A stretch of 37,480 nt of DNA from Lachnospiraceae bacterium (GTDB taxonomy: Bacteria > Bacillota > Clostridia > Lachnospirales > Lachnospiraceae): positions 1 through 37,480 of the forward strand of contig JAQXGF010000092.1 of NCBI GenBank assembly GCA_029006155.1. The letters are read 5' to 3'. A model generated the notes under the pieces. The model ran no database searches. It worked only from the letters and a program-made list of their open reading frames with translations, and was not told where the DNA came from. Position 1 is the stretch's first letter. Every line of letters starts with the position of its first letter. The translations under genes and the position numbers were made by a program. Shown piece by piece: positions 9,701 through 18,969 of this stretch.

Positions 9701-12120
9701 GAACGACGACCATTCAAGGGGTAACGGTAGCAGAAACAATTACAGCGGATGTTCCTAAAAATAATGTTTTGTCAGTAGGTGGCTTTTATGGAAACGGAAA
9801 TGGAAATGCGAATCCGTTACTTTTAGATAAAAAAACAGTAGCTTCTGCCAATATTGTAATACAGAATAATAGCTCAGAAACAGATGATACAAAAATATAT
9901 GCAGGAGGGGTTATCGGACAAATTTCATCTGACGGATTTAAATTAACGGTACAGGATTTAACTGTACAGGGATTTATTACAACTTCGTTGAATGAGTACG
10001 CCTATGTTGGTGGCTTGGTAGGAATCATAAAAGCCCGCAAACAATATGATGATAGTACGCAGGAAAGTCGATGGATGGAGATAAAAGGTCTTGTTTATAA
10101 TGGCTTTAAAATAGATGCGCAAAATGCAACAGAGGTATGTGGCGGTTTGTTTGGAAGTATTTGGTCTAATGTTGGCGTATTCTTTATGGGGCCTGATAAT
10201 AAAAATGATGGGACAACTATCAAATTAGACGTTATAGATGCGGAAATTAATGCACCAAGAGCAGCGAGTGTTGGCGGCTTGGCTTATCGTTCCAGTGGAG
10301 CATGGGAGATTCGTGACCTTGGAATTAAATTGGAAAAGTTCATAGTTAATGCAGGCAAAGATGTGGGGCTTCTTGTGTGCAAAGGGGAAAGAGGAACAGA
10401 AAAAGTAGAAGGGACGAGTAGCACGAAATATGGCGCTTTATATCTTAGCACTACTAAGTACTGGAATAGCGCTTATCAAATCTCTGAAAATGTGAAGATA
10501 ACTGTACTAGGCTCAGGTGGTGTATTTGATGAGTTCGTGGCATATACTGCAACGGCTGCAGGCGAAATCACAGAAAGTGGAAAAAACGGTGTGGTATCTA
10601 TTGCGACAGAAGATAATGCTAACGAGCGAGTAGGAGTCGATCAGTCTGCGACTGTTTGTACTACTTATCAGAACCGTACACAATATGGAAAAAAGCATTC
10701 GACAAATGGCTGCAGCCGGTATTATTATGATTTGGATCAGTGCCTGACAGAGGCAGCACAATCTAATAAAAACAATGATGGCAAAATAAATACACCGCAG
10801 GAACTTTTACTATGGAGTGTTTATCATTATGCATATACAAATATTCAGTATCTTTTTACAAGAACAGAACGAGACAAAATACTGGTTCCAGATGTAAAAT
10901 TAGACCAATTGCAGATTGAAGATTCTTTGGACATGAAGAAGTATAGTTATTATCCAATTCAGCTTGACACCAATGTGACGATTCAAAATGCAAACATTGT
11001 ATTTTATAATGAAGAAATCGAAAATGCAGAGACAACAGCAAAAAATAAAGTAACCTCAAATCAGACATCCGGAACAAGCGCTACGCATACGCAGCATTAT
11101 ACGATGCATTGTGGTTTGTTTTTAGGCTATACTCCGAGTGCAGTGCCATATGGAAATAAGATTATGTTGGACACAGTGACTTTTGGTGGAAGTATAGGGA
11201 AAGTGACTGAAGGTGTTTCTGGTGTACTGTTTTCTGGCAGTGTAGGAGGAAAAACAGCTAACGGTAAGATTTATATGGCTGATCTTCAGATGTCAGACAT
11301 TACTTTTGATGGTTTAAAGGTAACGGGCTATACGGATTCGGAGTATGCACCGCTGTTGATGAATCAGATCGGCAGTTATACGATGCTGAATATGTCAAAA
11401 GTTGAGACGACGAATAAGTATACTTTGGGAACAGCCGCAGCGTCCAGTATGATCGGAAATGTGGGTTCTGGGACGAGCGCTCAGATGAATCTGTCATTTC
11501 TGGATATTGTGCTGCCGGATAAGGCCGCAAGTGGCTCGGAAGGAATTTTTACGCATGCGACATTGCTGGAAAGCTACAGCTATGCGGATGGTGATACATC
11601 GGTTGCGACCTACAATTTCTATAAGGATGACGACTGGGAAGCAGATGGATCTCATAAGCATCAGGTGACCTATGGAAAAGAAATATCAGAAACGACCGAG
11701 TATCCGGAGCTTCAAAAATGGTATTATGATGTGAACGGGTATGGAACTGACAGTGGTCTTGTTTACGCAGATGCGAATAATGCGGGAAAAGGACAGAAAT
11801 TTGCTGCATGGCTTCCATACGTAGCCGTGTCTTATGATGCAGGAAATAAGACACACGAAATCAAAGTCAATCAGCGTGTATACGATATTGTAGATGGATG
11901 TGGTACGTATGGACATCCGTATGTGATCACATTTGCGGGTGAGATGACGATTATTTCAGAGTACCTGTCTACTGGAATGCCGCGTAATGACTGGAAAGTG
12001 ACGATTACAAACCATCAGTCGGTACTTTGCGATGGGAATACAGATATTACTTTCCGGTATAATGGAAGAACTTGGGAAGAAGTCAAAACGAAGGTGAGAA
12101 AGATAAGCCTAATTGGGTAA
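6733..12120 (+). CDS. Giant GLUG-repeat surface protein, 5' part (frame broken near 12090)
   Basis: The start is GTG 6733 with AAGGA 9 bases upstream; a TTG at 6715 would overlap that site. The precursor begins MKKYRRILAGFLAMNLT and has a classical Sec signal peptide with likely cleavage after RVNA (about residue 30). Two acidic Ala/Glu-rich linkers follow (about residues 30-130 and 200-270). From about residue 280 on there are many GLUG-type turns: GGIIGAMG, GGLVGSMG, GGIAGMA, GGGVAGGYFG, GGLIGELG, GGLVGRL, GGGVVGYAE and others, implying a right-handed beta-helix typical of large adhesins. It stops at TAA 12118 after a frame change; joined to the next ORF it would make about 3,696 residues. 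The substrate or ligand is unknown. Confidence 0.85.
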   Translation: MKKYRRILAGFLAMNLTISMASTNMIRVNADEVYQEETYAAEPVQTYAEEGQGEVVEGNDSSQASSGGEDASRWIAEGEETIQETDAPISGTETNDDDIQEEPASEADYGDEVSILNIEEVEPDESVVQADTQTDGTLSIKQFKTYEEGTDGHKSVKVNNVTELILLSNCKPEELQDVAIDLNMTGDCDLSEKTVIKAGDDLSGILKPASDATSVAADTPTEDQAAAEADTMASAEVQDTGMTVDEASEEEAQAQSTDSNAATGTPVVAAKDYTYQSLGTEAYPFQGEITGQIPTIKLDKPFFGTLSSKATVQQQLKITWVGDGSVPLLANEYVFQDEKETYTLPTLCFTSDGTSKLGSILGVVKAEPSYTTKTLTINSANVIYNAMVNVSPASGNAGLICNTLESGNICLDGYVFPASYTVQAGDSGNAGGIIGAMGANTSLNIKSVTGIDTASVTVTSATGSAGGLVGSMGEKATIQNEQEVILQSQTITGKYAGGIAGMATDITFTSTGDGKITVNTPTISGGTNAKAAVGGFIGYYQLKAKADTTEQTLPANVTISSPTVTTNAGTKIGGGVAGGYFGVLDFDGKLTYRMAGNSEETISVTYAAGTGEAYGALIGKVLSSTIQASLLIENYTINSQYNKDIYFHGGLIGELGTSGKESEAVYLNTQNINVKISNPYANHSAKGFGGLVGRLAKGSILEMQNNTTIAVTDKIYEGGGVVGYAEEGSVVRFSGATDLTGVNYNAAATVGQLIGYQDSALIYAVGDGNGSGNGWTYKRSNFTAGSAYVNDIGNYGQVIRLSADPSSTTGLSNGLITINEDHEVRFLSSPDWSKEIKINSVDEFALLSIAWNSRGYFSAGSGITSNNWNSLCSKAITLKTNIDLTGTGISGLSRDAGNEQVYTGTFDGGNYIITLAIGETFGYKGDGVASPGTDGCGKVYGYQNCHDYQGLFSKTDSSSIIKNLTITGSINVSNGANAITAGGVAAAVTGTTTIQGVTVAETITADVPKNNVLSVGGFYGNGNGNANPLLLDKKTVASANIVIQNNSSETDDTKIYAGGVIGQISSDGFKLTVQDLTVQGFITTSLNEYAYVGGLVGIIKARKQYDDSTQESRWMEIKGLVYNGFKIDAQNATEVCGGLFGSIWSNVGVFFMGPDNKNDGTTIKLDVIDAEINAPRAASVGGLAYRSSGAWEIRDLGIKLEKFIVNAGKDVGLLVCKGERGTEKVEGTSSTKYGALYLSTTKYWNSAYQISENVKITVLGSGGVFDEFVAYTATAAGEITESGKNGVVSIATEDNANERVGVDQSATVCTTYQNRTQYGKKHSTNGCSRYYYDLDQCLTEAAQSNKNNDGKINTPQELLLWSVYHYAYTNIQYLFTRTERDKILVPDVKLDQLQIEDSLDMKKYSYYPIQLDTNVTIQNANIVFYNEEIENAETTAKNKVTSNQTSGTSATHTQHYTMHCGLFLGYTPSAVPYGNKIMLDTVTFGGSIGKVTEGVSGVLFSGSVGGKTANGKIYMADLQMSDITFDGLKVTGYTDSEYAPLLMNQIGSYTMLNMSKVETTNKYTLGTAAASSMIGNVGSGTSAQMNLSFLDIVLPDKAASGSEGIFTHATLLESYSYADGDTSVATYNFYKDDDWEADGSHKHQVTYGKEISETTEYPELQKWYYDVNGYGTDSGLVYADANNAGKGQKFAAWLPYVAVSYDAGNKTHEIKVNQRVYDIVDGCGTYGHPYVITFAGEMTIISEYLSTGMPRNDWKVTITNHQSVLCDGNTDITFRYNGRTWEEVKTKVRKISLIG

Positions 12121-15100
12121 AGAAGGCAAATGGGGAGACCAGAACAGATGCTTTTATGCAGCGGTATATGCGCAATGCGTATTATGATCTTCAGGGCAGT
12201 GGAACTGAAACGGGTAAACAAATTGAACTGGAAGATTTCAAAGGTTTTGGAACTGCGCAGAATCCATTTAGAGGCGTACTTACAAGTACAAATGAAAGTG
12301 GCGTAAAGCTCATACTGAAAGGCGCGTCTACCGGAAATGGTTTGATTCCATATAGTTATGGAAGCGTGGTAAAGAATCTGACTATCAGCTATGAAGGAAC
12401 AGGAAAGACACTGACTTATCAGGCCAGTATGGCAAAGTATTATCCGGAAGTCTGCTTTGGCGGTGTGATCGGCTGTATCCTTGGCGGGGATAATATCATT
12501 GACAATGTCAAGGTAGAGATGACCAAACCGTGGCTGACGATAAGCGGCGATGCACACCTGCTGCAGATCGGTGGGTATGTAGGTTCTGTCTGCGGCGGTG
12601 GTGTGCTGTTTCGGAATGTGAGTGGATCTGGACTTACAAATGATATGCTGTCTCGCGGAAGCGTTGCGGAAGGTGCATATACCAGCATGTATATGAATCC
12701 GTATGTGGGACGGGTGCTGGATGGTTTTGCTTTTAATGAGACAGCAGGTAATACGTTCAATAATACGGACAAGAACTATGTGATCAATACCGTGAGTCCG
12801 GACAGTACGCCGTGCATTTCTGTGAATGACACAACGATAACAGTAAACGATGCAAAGGGACTGTTTTTACTGTCAGCGATCGTGAATAGCGGTGCAGCGT
12901 CCAATGGACTGAGCAATGCATATAATAGCACAAATGGAGCGCTGGAGAACTATCAGTTTGGTAATGGAAAGTATGGAAAGGTCAGAAATGCAGCGTATAA
13001 TCATATTGGAGAAGCGGGAACAGATGCTGCTGCAGATTTTGCAAAAGCGGAGCAAGATGATCAGACCGCACCAGGAACGGGGAATGCACCGTATCTTGTA
13101 ACAAAGTATGCAGATGGTGCGTTATTTTCTATGGCTGGGAATAACAGTACTGGTACACTGATTGCGCTGGCTTCAAATGCAGAGTTTAATATGTCTGTTT
13201 ATGGAAGTGGCTATCAGGGTATCTCTGCAAGGTATGTGTCGAGTGCGGTGACAAATGGAGAAAATGCTACGGAGCCGATTGGGGTAGTTCCCAGAATATC
13301 CGGCTTAAATGGAAATGGAAATACACTTACATTAAATACACAGGTGAAAGAATACGTTGATGACGATTATCATGTGGCATCGGTAGGCGGTGTATTTAAT
13401 TTACTGCATTCAGCAACGAAGTGCAACATTCAGAATCTGACATTGACAGGAACGAATAAGACAACAGGGGTTTCATTGCAATATTATACAGCTGATGGAG
13501 AAACAACAGATGTAGCTTCAAGCAAATGGAATTACAGCAATTATCAATTTAAGGAAAGTGTCGGTGTAGGTGGTTTAGTCGGGAGTACTTCCGGTGTGTC
13601 AGCTAAGATAAGCAAAGATCCGATGAAAACATTAGAAATACAAAAAGTAAAACAGAGTAATATGGGAATATATGGTCCAATAAGTGCAGGAGGACTAGTT
13701 GGAAATGTGGGAAGATGGATAAATGCAATGAAGGAGGATAACACAAAAAATCCAGCTGGTGATATTGCAATTCTTATACAGCCGTGGGGGTGGATTAGTA
13801 GTTTTTCTGTGAGCATAGAAAATTGCCAGTATGATGAATTGACTGTTAGTGGACAATATCAGGCAGGAGGCTTTATCGGATATTCATATAATGATATGGC
13901 AGGAGCTACAAATTCTATACAGGTTACAGAGGAGAACTTTAGTATAGTTGGAAGTAGAGCAAATATTATTGCTAATGGAGTAGGTTCGGCAGCAGGTGGA
14001 GCATTTGGCTATGTGAGTAGGCGTATACGCATTAATGAGAGAAGTACGGATAAAACAGCTAAATGGGAGGGTATTCAGGTTACTTCAAAGCGGTATAGCG
14101 GAGGTCTTGTTGGAAAGGCAGACAATGGCCCAGGAGGTAATTATATAATTAATAATGTAAAAATTCAGAATTCTAGTGTACAAGCATCTGCGACGGATAA
14201 TACGTATGCGGGAGGAGTGATAGGTGAATCGGCAATAGCTACAGACGGGAGCAAAATCACCAAATGCAATATAGATGGTATGGTAATTAACGACGAAAAC
14301 AAGAGTAAATTGGACACAAAAACATTAATAGCAGGAGGAGTGATAGGACAAGTAACAAGCGGAAAAACAACTATTGCGACATGCACGGTGAATGATATAA
14401 AAGTATATGGCTCTATGTCAGGTGGAGTAGTTGGTTGCACGAAATGTGAGATAAATTTTGAAGGCTGCAACGTACAAGGGACGGAAAAAACGACAATTAT
14501 AACGGGGCGAAAAACTTCAGCTGGAATTTTAGGGGAATTAAGTTACCCAAGTGACAGGAATAAGAACAATACAGTTAATATACAGAATTGTGCGGTAAAT
14601 AAGGCTTCGATTACTTCTATAGACGACTGGGGGTCTGGTGGCTTAATTGGAGATATAGACTGGAATGCAACGGCTAAAACGTATTTCTTCAATTGTATTG
14701 TGGAGCAATCAGATATTAGTGGAATTAGAGCTGGCGGCTTTGCGGGGGATATGAGAGGAAACCTAAATGCATCAAATTTGCTGTTGAAGGATGTTACGAT
14801 TGTAGGAACCACTCGGGTGAGTTATAGTCAGACTGGTTTGCTAATTGGCCTAACGGGCAATCAGAACTTGCAGCCTATGTGCCTTGCTGGTATTAGTATA
14901 CAGAATACATCAGCAACAGATAAGGGAAAGACTGTTACTCAATTATATGGAACAGAAAATGATGAACAGAGAAAGAATGTTCAGGCAAAGAGCTATTTCT
15001 CATTTGCCGATTACTCTGGCACCGCATCAACTGTCTCTGATCCGGGAACAAGTTCTGATTTGCTTGATCAGGAAAAAAGAGTGTCTCCGTATGTTGTGAC

Positions 15101-17822
15101 CAGCCCAAAGAGTTCACTTTATGAAGGAAATTATACTGCGACAGGTGGCGAGAAAAAATGGTATTTTTATGGTGATGGTGCATCATGGACAAGCTCTGAT
15201 GACGGTAAGAGCTTTACTGTAAAAGCAAAGCAAATTATCGATGAGAAAAAAGCCGGAACATCATCAGATGGGCATTATCTGTACGAAAACACTGGTGCAG
15301 ATGATTTCGATTTTTCTGCAGTCTCGACTTATAATGACAATCAGTCTGACAAAAGTAAGACGAATTTCCCTGTATTACAGATTACCGGCGATAATGTGGA
15401 TGCTTTGACACAGTATCTGGATATCCTGACAAATGGAGGTTTTTCTGCGGCAAATGCCTTAAACAGCGTTACTGAACGGCATGTGACAGCGACGGCAACG
15501 GTTTACACGTATGATAGTGTGAAGGGCTGTTTTATTAAGAATAAGAGTAATTCACCGTCAGCACTCAACATCACGTACTCAACTGATAATAAGATCAGCT
15601 TCAGTACAACAACGGACTATGATAACGAAAAGAACCGCTACAATTTGCTGAAGGTAACATTTACAGAAAAGGACAGTGCAAGGAATGATCATAACTATAA
15701 TGTCCTTGTACCGGTCATTGTCCGGCGTATGCTGGAGATGGATTTCTCTGCGACCCTGAGCTACGGGACGAATTTCCGGAGCGCGAACTACGAGAACCTG
15801 ACTGCGCATGTGCTGGAAAGCTTCGGAAGCCCGATTACCGGATATTTACGGTATACGTATAACAGTGATGAAGGTGTCTATACGGACTATGGCTGGCAGA
15901 GTTATATTGAGGCCGGTGGAAATGTGGCGGAGGCGATGGAGAAAACGATTCTTTTTGTGCAGACAGCTACTCTTCCGGTGGGAACGCAACTGACGCTGAT
16001 TGATTGCCAGAATGACAGTAAGGCATACTATTATACGGTAACGACCGGAGATGGGAATGAGATCCCACTCAGTAAGTTTACAGATTCCGATGACAAATCA
16101 TTTACACCACAGAGCGTGGGCGAACTGATGGGGGTAACGGCGAAGGAAAATACCTCTTCTGGATTATTTATTAAGGTAACGGAGGATGGAAAGCCGGAAG
16201 AAGCATTGGACGATAGTTCCGCATCGACCACGTACAGTAAACCGACAGTTCGAATTAAGAACGGGGATGGTACTTACAGCTATTACCGTCTGGCGAAGGA
16301 GACAGAAGCGAGTTATACGCACTATGATATTTCTGTTTCTGAAAAGTTGGAATCAGAAAAGAAAAGTACCGTCAGCGAGAGTTATTATCTCGTACTTACG
16401 GTTCCGGCAGATAGTAACAGTGTAGCGTTGAATGGTTCGATACAGACAAGAGTAGAGAGCAACATTCCACATCAGATACATTACCGCAAGATAAAGGGCG
16501 GAGAAGACAATCATAGCAGTACCGCCAGCACCTATCAGATTTCAAAGGGATATCAACAGCGTTTATCAGAGAATTTGGCTGGAAATAACTGGAAAAAACT
16601 AAGTGCTGCGGACAGAAACTTGCAGGTGGATGTAGTTGATACCATTACATTCCCAAATAGTCAGGCGTATGATTCAGCTAACGATGAATTATATCTGCGA
16701 TTTACGGGAGGGTTAAATACGTTCAAGACAAGTGGTACTTCCCCTACGAGTACGCCGGTAACTTTTCCGAATAATGCGAGCGGAACGGCTGAATTTTATG
16801 TGTATGCGGAAAGTGGTACAAACAAAACCTATTATGTATATCAGAATGGAGCATGGTCTGAATCTGGAAACAGTGAACAGAAAGCATTGAGCTATTCATG
16901 GACATCCTCTGGCGGAAGCATGGATGTAATATTGTCGGGGGATGGTACACTGAATACGGCAATCAGTCTGAGGCAGATCCGTACTTTCGTAAAAGGAACT
17001 AACAGGAACGAAGACAGTACCTTTTTTGTAGAGCTTAAAATGACGGTAACGCTTCCGGTTTCCGGACTGGATGTCATCCCGCAGTCCAAGGTAAACGGTG
17101 AAACACCGGAGCAGTATGCAAAACTGGAGTATTCCTCACAGCTGTCTACAGTGAGCCAGAGTCTGACGTATACGAGCAACCGTGCATCAGTTTCTAATAC
17201 GCATGTGGGCTATTATAAGGAGGATACTGCGCTGACACAGCTGACTTATGATGCGGATGAGACCAGCCAGCTTGGCATCAATTTGCTGGATCTGCGGCAT
17301 ATGACCGGCGATAATGCACTGATTGATTCGACTGCGAGGTATGACTTGTCTCCGATGAAGGATCGGAATGCCGTATTAAAGAGTTCGAGCGGGATTAAAT
17401 TTACCCTGACCTTATCACCGAAAAATAAGGCGGAAAATAGTCAGGAAACATATCAGCAGGCGCTTACAGACGCAAAAAACTATCTGGATGTAGAACTGCT
17501 TTCGTCGGATTCCGGAACGGTTAAGTATAATGACAATGGATCGTGGTCATGGACGATCCCGAAGGAATCTTATTGTAACAATGGCAATATTATCACCAGT
17601 AAGATTTTCGATGGAAAGGAATTTGTGCAGTCTATTCGACTGAAGGTAGATGCGACAAATGTAGAGGCGTTAAGTCATGACTATTCAAACTATAAAGTGG
17701 TTTTGACGGCGGAAATTCTGCAGACTAATGGGACCGGGACAAGCGCGGTAAAGGACACGCAGGCCAGCGACGGTTTTATTTATACACTGGCGAAGATCAA
17801 GCCGGAGTTTGTCGACAATTAA
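12072..17822 (+). CDS. Giant GLUG-repeat surface protein, 3' part
   Basis: The frame starts formally at a TTG (12072) inside the end of the previous ORF, without a convincing ribosome site or signal peptide, and continues the same type of sequence: FGGVIGCILGG, IGGYVGSVCGG, GGLVGSTSG, AGGLVGNVG, AGGFIGYSY, AGGVIGES, GGLIGDID, AGGFAGDMRG. After about residue 960 the GLUG turns cease and Ser/Thr/Tyr-rich beta-type domains run to the end (IKPEFVDN). There is no LPXTG motif, membrane anchor or surface-layer repeat, so the attachment mode is unknown; non-covalent association with the co-encoded subunits is possible. Adding one base between 12082 and 12095 fuses it to the upstream part. If the break is real, this half is probably not made or secreted. 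Confidence 0.8.
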   Translation: MGRSQNEGEKDKPNWVKKANGETRTDAFMQRYMRNAYYDLQGSGTETGKQIELEDFKGFGTAQNPFRGVLTSTNESGVKLILKGASTGNGLIPYSYGSVVKNLTISYEGTGKTLTYQASMAKYYPEVCFGGVIGCILGGDNIIDNVKVEMTKPWLTISGDAHLLQIGGYVGSVCGGGVLFRNVSGSGLTNDMLSRGSVAEGAYTSMYMNPYVGRVLDGFAFNETAGNTFNNTDKNYVINTVSPDSTPCISVNDTTITVNDAKGLFLLSAIVNSGAASNGLSNAYNSTNGALENYQFGNGKYGKVRNAAYNHIGEAGTDAAADFAKAEQDDQTAPGTGNAPYLVTKYADGALFSMAGNNSTGTLIALASNAEFNMSVYGSGYQGISARYVSSAVTNGENATEPIGVVPRISGLNGNGNTLTLNTQVKEYVDDDYHVASVGGVFNLLHSATKCNIQNLTLTGTNKTTGVSLQYYTADGETTDVASSKWNYSNYQFKESVGVGGLVGSTSGVSAKISKDPMKTLEIQKVKQSNMGIYGPISAGGLVGNVGRWINAMKEDNTKNPAGDIAILIQPWGWISSFSVSIENCQYDELTVSGQYQAGGFIGYSYNDMAGATNSIQVTEENFSIVGSRANIIANGVGSAAGGAFGYVSRRIRINERSTDKTAKWEGIQVTSKRYSGGLVGKADNGPGGNYIINNVKIQNSSVQASATDNTYAGGVIGESAIATDGSKITKCNIDGMVINDENKSKLDTKTLIAGGVIGQVTSGKTTIATCTVNDIKVYGSMSGGVVGCTKCEINFEGCNVQGTEKTTIITGRKTSAGILGELSYPSDRNKNNTVNIQNCAVNKASITSIDDWGSGGLIGDIDWNATAKTYFFNCIVEQSDISGIRAGGFAGDMRGNLNASNLLLKDVTIVGTTRVSYSQTGLLIGLTGNQNLQPMCLAGISIQNTSATDKGKTVTQLYGTENDEQRKNVQAKSYFSFADYSGTASTVSDPGTSSDLLDQEKRVSPYVVTSPKSSLYEGNYTATGGEKKWYFYGDGASWTSSDDGKSFTVKAKQIIDEKKAGTSSDGHYLYENTGADDFDFSAVSTYNDNQSDKSKTNFPVLQITGDNVDALTQYLDILTNGGFSAANALNSVTERHVTATATVYTYDSVKGCFIKNKSNSPSALNITYSTDNKISFSTTTDYDNEKNRYNLLKVTFTEKDSARNDHNYNVLVPVIVRRMLEMDFSATLSYGTNFRSANYENLTAHVLESFGSPITGYLRYTYNSDEGVYTDYGWQSYIEAGGNVAEAMEKTILFVQTATLPVGTQLTLIDCQNDSKAYYYTVTTGDGNEIPLSKFTDSDDKSFTPQSVGELMGVTAKENTSSGLFIKVTEDGKPEEALDDSSASTTYSKPTVRIKNGDGTYSYYRLAKETEASYTHYDISVSEKLESEKKSTVSESYYLVLTVPADSNSVALNGSIQTRVESNIPHQIHYRKIKGGEDNHSSTASTYQISKGYQQRLSENLAGNNWKKLSAADRNLQVDVVDTITFPNSQAYDSANDELYLRFTGGLNTFKTSGTSPTSTPVTFPNNASGTAEFYVYAESGTNKTYYVYQNGAWSESGNSEQKALSYSWTSSGGSMDVILSGDGTLNTAISLRQIRTFVKGTNRNEDSTFFVELKMTVTLPVSGLDVIPQSKVNGETPEQYAKLEYSSQLSTVSQSLTYTSNRASVSNTHVGYYKEDTALTQLTYDADETSQLGINLLDLRHMTGDNALIDSTARYDLSPMKDRNAVLKSSSGIKFTLTLSPKNKAENSQETYQQALTDAKNYLDVELLSSDSGTVKYNDNGSWSWTIPKESYCNNGNIITSKIFDGKEFVQSIRLKVDATNVEALSHDYSNYKVVLTAEILQTNGTGTSAVKDTQASDGFIYTLAKIKPEFVDN

Positions 17823-17903
17823 TGTTTGTGGAAACATGATCGTATAAGCGAGCGGTAAAGCAGCTGCTTGGCTATGAGTAAGTAGTGGAGCAGATTGAGA
17901 GAA

Positions 17904-17910
17904 AGGAGGT
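17904..17910 (+). promoter_or_regulatory. Ribosome binding site AGGAGGT without a standard start codon
   Basis: This near-perfect Shine-Dalgarno sits 6 bases before an in-frame ACG (17917) and 9 before an in-frame ATT (17920). It decides the start of the first paralogous subunit, which has no ATG, GTG or TTG between the upstream TGA (17896) and the internal ATG at 18010. Confidence 0.75.
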
Positions 17911-17916
17911 GCTATC

Positions 17917-18822
17917 ACGATTAAAATAAACTTTCACCCACCCCGTCCCCGCGACTCGGTCCTCACGCTCCGGCTTCGCCGCAGGTTCTCTGCGGCGCTG
18001 GCGGCGCTGATGATTACGCTGGTGGCGGTTGTGTCGGCGACGTATGCATGGTATATTTATAACACGAGCCGTCATACCACGAATGTGCGTATGGCGGCGG
18101 GCGCGGGCGCGAGCCTGCAGATCAGCAACTCCTATGACGGGACGTACGGATCGGCGGCGGTGCTCGACAGCTTTGCCGGACGGCTGACGCCGGTGTCGAC
18201 GAACCGCGTGAGCGGCGGCTTCCAGAAGGTCGAAAAGTTCACGGAAGGGAGCGATAACCAGCCGGATCTGGTGGCGAGCATTTTCGGAAGCGGAGAGCGG
18301 ACGGACTACTATCACACGAGCCTGTATCTGCGGACGACCGGATCGGCGACGGATATCTATCTGGCGGACATCGGATTCGAGGACAGCAGTGCGAGCAGTC
18401 CGATCTCCTCGGCGATCCGCGTCGGGCTCGTCATACATCGGCCCGGCAGGCAGACCGCGATCGCGGACGAATACATATTTGCGATCAGTGACAAGAAGAA
18501 TCCGGAAGCCCAGTACAATACGGCGACCGGGCAGGAGGGCTACGTGCTGGACTGTACGAAGACGGACGGCAGCACGGTGCGCTTCACACCTTATACCTCA
18601 GCGGCATGGTGTGACTACAATCAGAATACCGGAGTGGTGACGTTAAAAAATCAGTCCCTGAAGCTCTGCACGATCTCCGGTACGGATACAGGACAGGCCG
18701 GGACACCGGTACAGGTGGAGCTCTACATCTGGCTCGAGGGCTGTGATGAGGACTGCACCGCAAACCTCGCAGACCAAACACTTAGAAATCTGGCGGTGTC
18801 ATTCGCAGGAGTTGTAGAGTAA
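17917..18822 (+). CDS. SipW-type secreted subunit, paralog 1 of 4 (non-standard start)
   Basis: About 300 residues. Read from ACG 17917 or ATT 17920 the N-terminus is IKINFHPPRPRD...RLRRRFSAALAALMITLVAVVSATYAWYIYNT (in pieces), a full SipW-type signal peptide with an arginine-rich n-region. The ATG at 18010 would remove the n-region and half the hydrophobic core. Shared family landmarks are LTPVSTNRV after the mature N-terminus, a central AIRVGLVIH, and the C-terminal IWLEGCDEDC followed by LAVSFAG. Paralogs 2-4 carry the same landmarks. Such WLEGxDxxC endings are common in SipW-dependent Firmicutes proteins; TasA-like fibre subunits are the nearest functional analogy. Role as a polymer subunit is inference. 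Confidence 0.8.
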   Translation, partial: TIKINFHPPRPRDSVLTLRLRRRFSAALAALMITLVAVVSATYAWYIYNTSRHTTNVRMAAGAGASLQISNSYDGTYGSAAVLDSFAGRLTPVSTNRVSGGFQKVEKFTEGSDNQPDLVASIFGSGERTDYYHTSLYLRTTGSATDIYLADIGFEDSSASSPISSAIRVGLVIHRPGRQTAIADEYIFAISDKKNPEAQYNTATGQEGYVLDCTKTDGSTVRFTPYTSAAWCDYNQNTGVVTLKNQSLKLCTISGTDTGQAGTPVQVELYIWLEGCDEDCTANLADQTLRNLAVSFAGVVE

Positions 18823-18874
18823 AGCAGTTACACAGTATAAATTATAATAAGTACATTTGAAAAAATGTGTATTT

Positions 18875-18909
18875 CCGGTATTTGCCCATTTATGAATGAA
18901 AAATACCGG
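18875..18909 (+). other. Intergenic hairpin between paralogs 1 and 2
   Basis: CCGGTATTT (18875-18883) and AAATACCGG (18901-18909) form a perfect 9-bp stem with a 17-base loop and no T-run. A smaller ACATTT/AAATGT stem lies just upstream, and TATAAT-like AT-rich sequence occurs at 18837-18850. It may modulate expression of the downstream subunits or be a processing site. Confidence 0.4.
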
Positions 18910-18969
18910 GTTCGGGCTGGCTGAATCGGAATCACAGGAAACAGCTGGCCGGAAAAAGAAGGATTACGA

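Noticed and set aside
12080-12100. Programmed -1 ribosomal frameshift
   Set aside because: No slippery heptamer in the right phase and no obvious downstream pseudoknot; mutation or sequence error is simpler.
6733-17822. Sortase-anchored adhesin
   Set aside because: No LPXTG-like motif, hydrophobic C-terminus or sortase gene is present.
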